Shown here piece by piece: positions 12,371 through 12,383 of a stretch of 12,383 nucleotides of DNA. The position numbers and the translations under genes were made by a program. The stretch is from contig JBDRBT010000024.1 in NCBI GenBank assembly GCA_043822385.1, forward strand, positions 1 through 12,383, read 5' to 3'. How positions within the stretch are numbered: the stretch's first letter is position 1; every line of letters starts with the position of its first letter. Source of the DNA: JABWCK01 sp043822385. GTDB taxonomy: Archaea > Micrarchaeota > Micrarchaeia > Norongarragalinales > Norongarragalinaceae. The notes under the pieces were generated by a model, which was given only the letters and a program-made list of their open reading frames with translations, searched no databases and was not told where the DNA came from.

Positions 12371-12383
12371 AGTGCCTAGGGAG
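12371..12383 (+). repeat. 13-nt motif, copy 2 (cut by window end)
   Basis: This is an exact second copy of AGTGCCTAGGGAG. A TATA-like TATAAT (12361-12366) lies 4 bases upstream, a layout close to copy 1. The window ends on its last base, so whether the similarity continues cannot be seen. Confidence 0.6.

Noticed and set aside
1..12383. CRISPR array, insertion sequence or prophage
   Set aside because: No regularly spaced direct repeats, transposase, integrase or terminal inverted repeats were seen.

Overview
The window looks like a low-GC chromosomal segment of a small-genome archaeon, most likely a DPANN lineage (phylum not resolvable by eye). The evidence is an archaeal-type 23S rRNA, archaeal RNase P RNA, archaeal-type alanyl-tRNA synthetase, bulge-helix-bulge (BHB) intron junctions, TATA-like boxes with apparently leaderless starts, and Shine-Dalgarno (SD) sequences at TTG or operon-internal starts. 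All supported genes are on the + strand.

Region 1 (1-1443) is the 3' third of the 23S rRNA gene. Its first 341 bases are an intron cluster. The C-terminus of a LAGLIDADG homing endonuclease (1-126) ends inside the tail of an intron. Two exon fragments of about 10 and 11 nt follow, separated by a 31-nt intron (158-188) and a 142-nt intron (200-341). Removing both introns restores the canonical helix 69-71 sequence exactly, and both junction pairs fold as BHB motifs, the substrate of the archaeal splicing endonuclease. From 342 the rRNA is continuous to about 1266. No 5S rRNA or tRNA follows; a hairpin plus T tract closes the unit.

Region 2 (1444-4300) holds a Pro/Thr-linker lipoprotein, a glycogen/starch-synthase-like glycosyltransferase, and the RNase P RNA (P1 and P4 both identifiable).

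Region 3 (4330-11489) starts with alaS, then four tightly spaced genes: a single-pass surface protein with many N-glycosylation sequons, a secreted protein ending in a GH26-like (mannanase-type) glycosidase domain, and an ABC-2 exporter ATPase/permease pair. The spacing (ATGA overlap, 17 nt, 9 nt) suggests one transcript with a cell-surface or glycan role; that role is inferred.

Region 4 (11490-12383) has a 13-nt motif that recurs at the very end of the window, a possible small three-way-junction RNA, and a multi-pass membrane protein whose codon use differs from its neighbours. The window may stop where a dispersed repeat begins.
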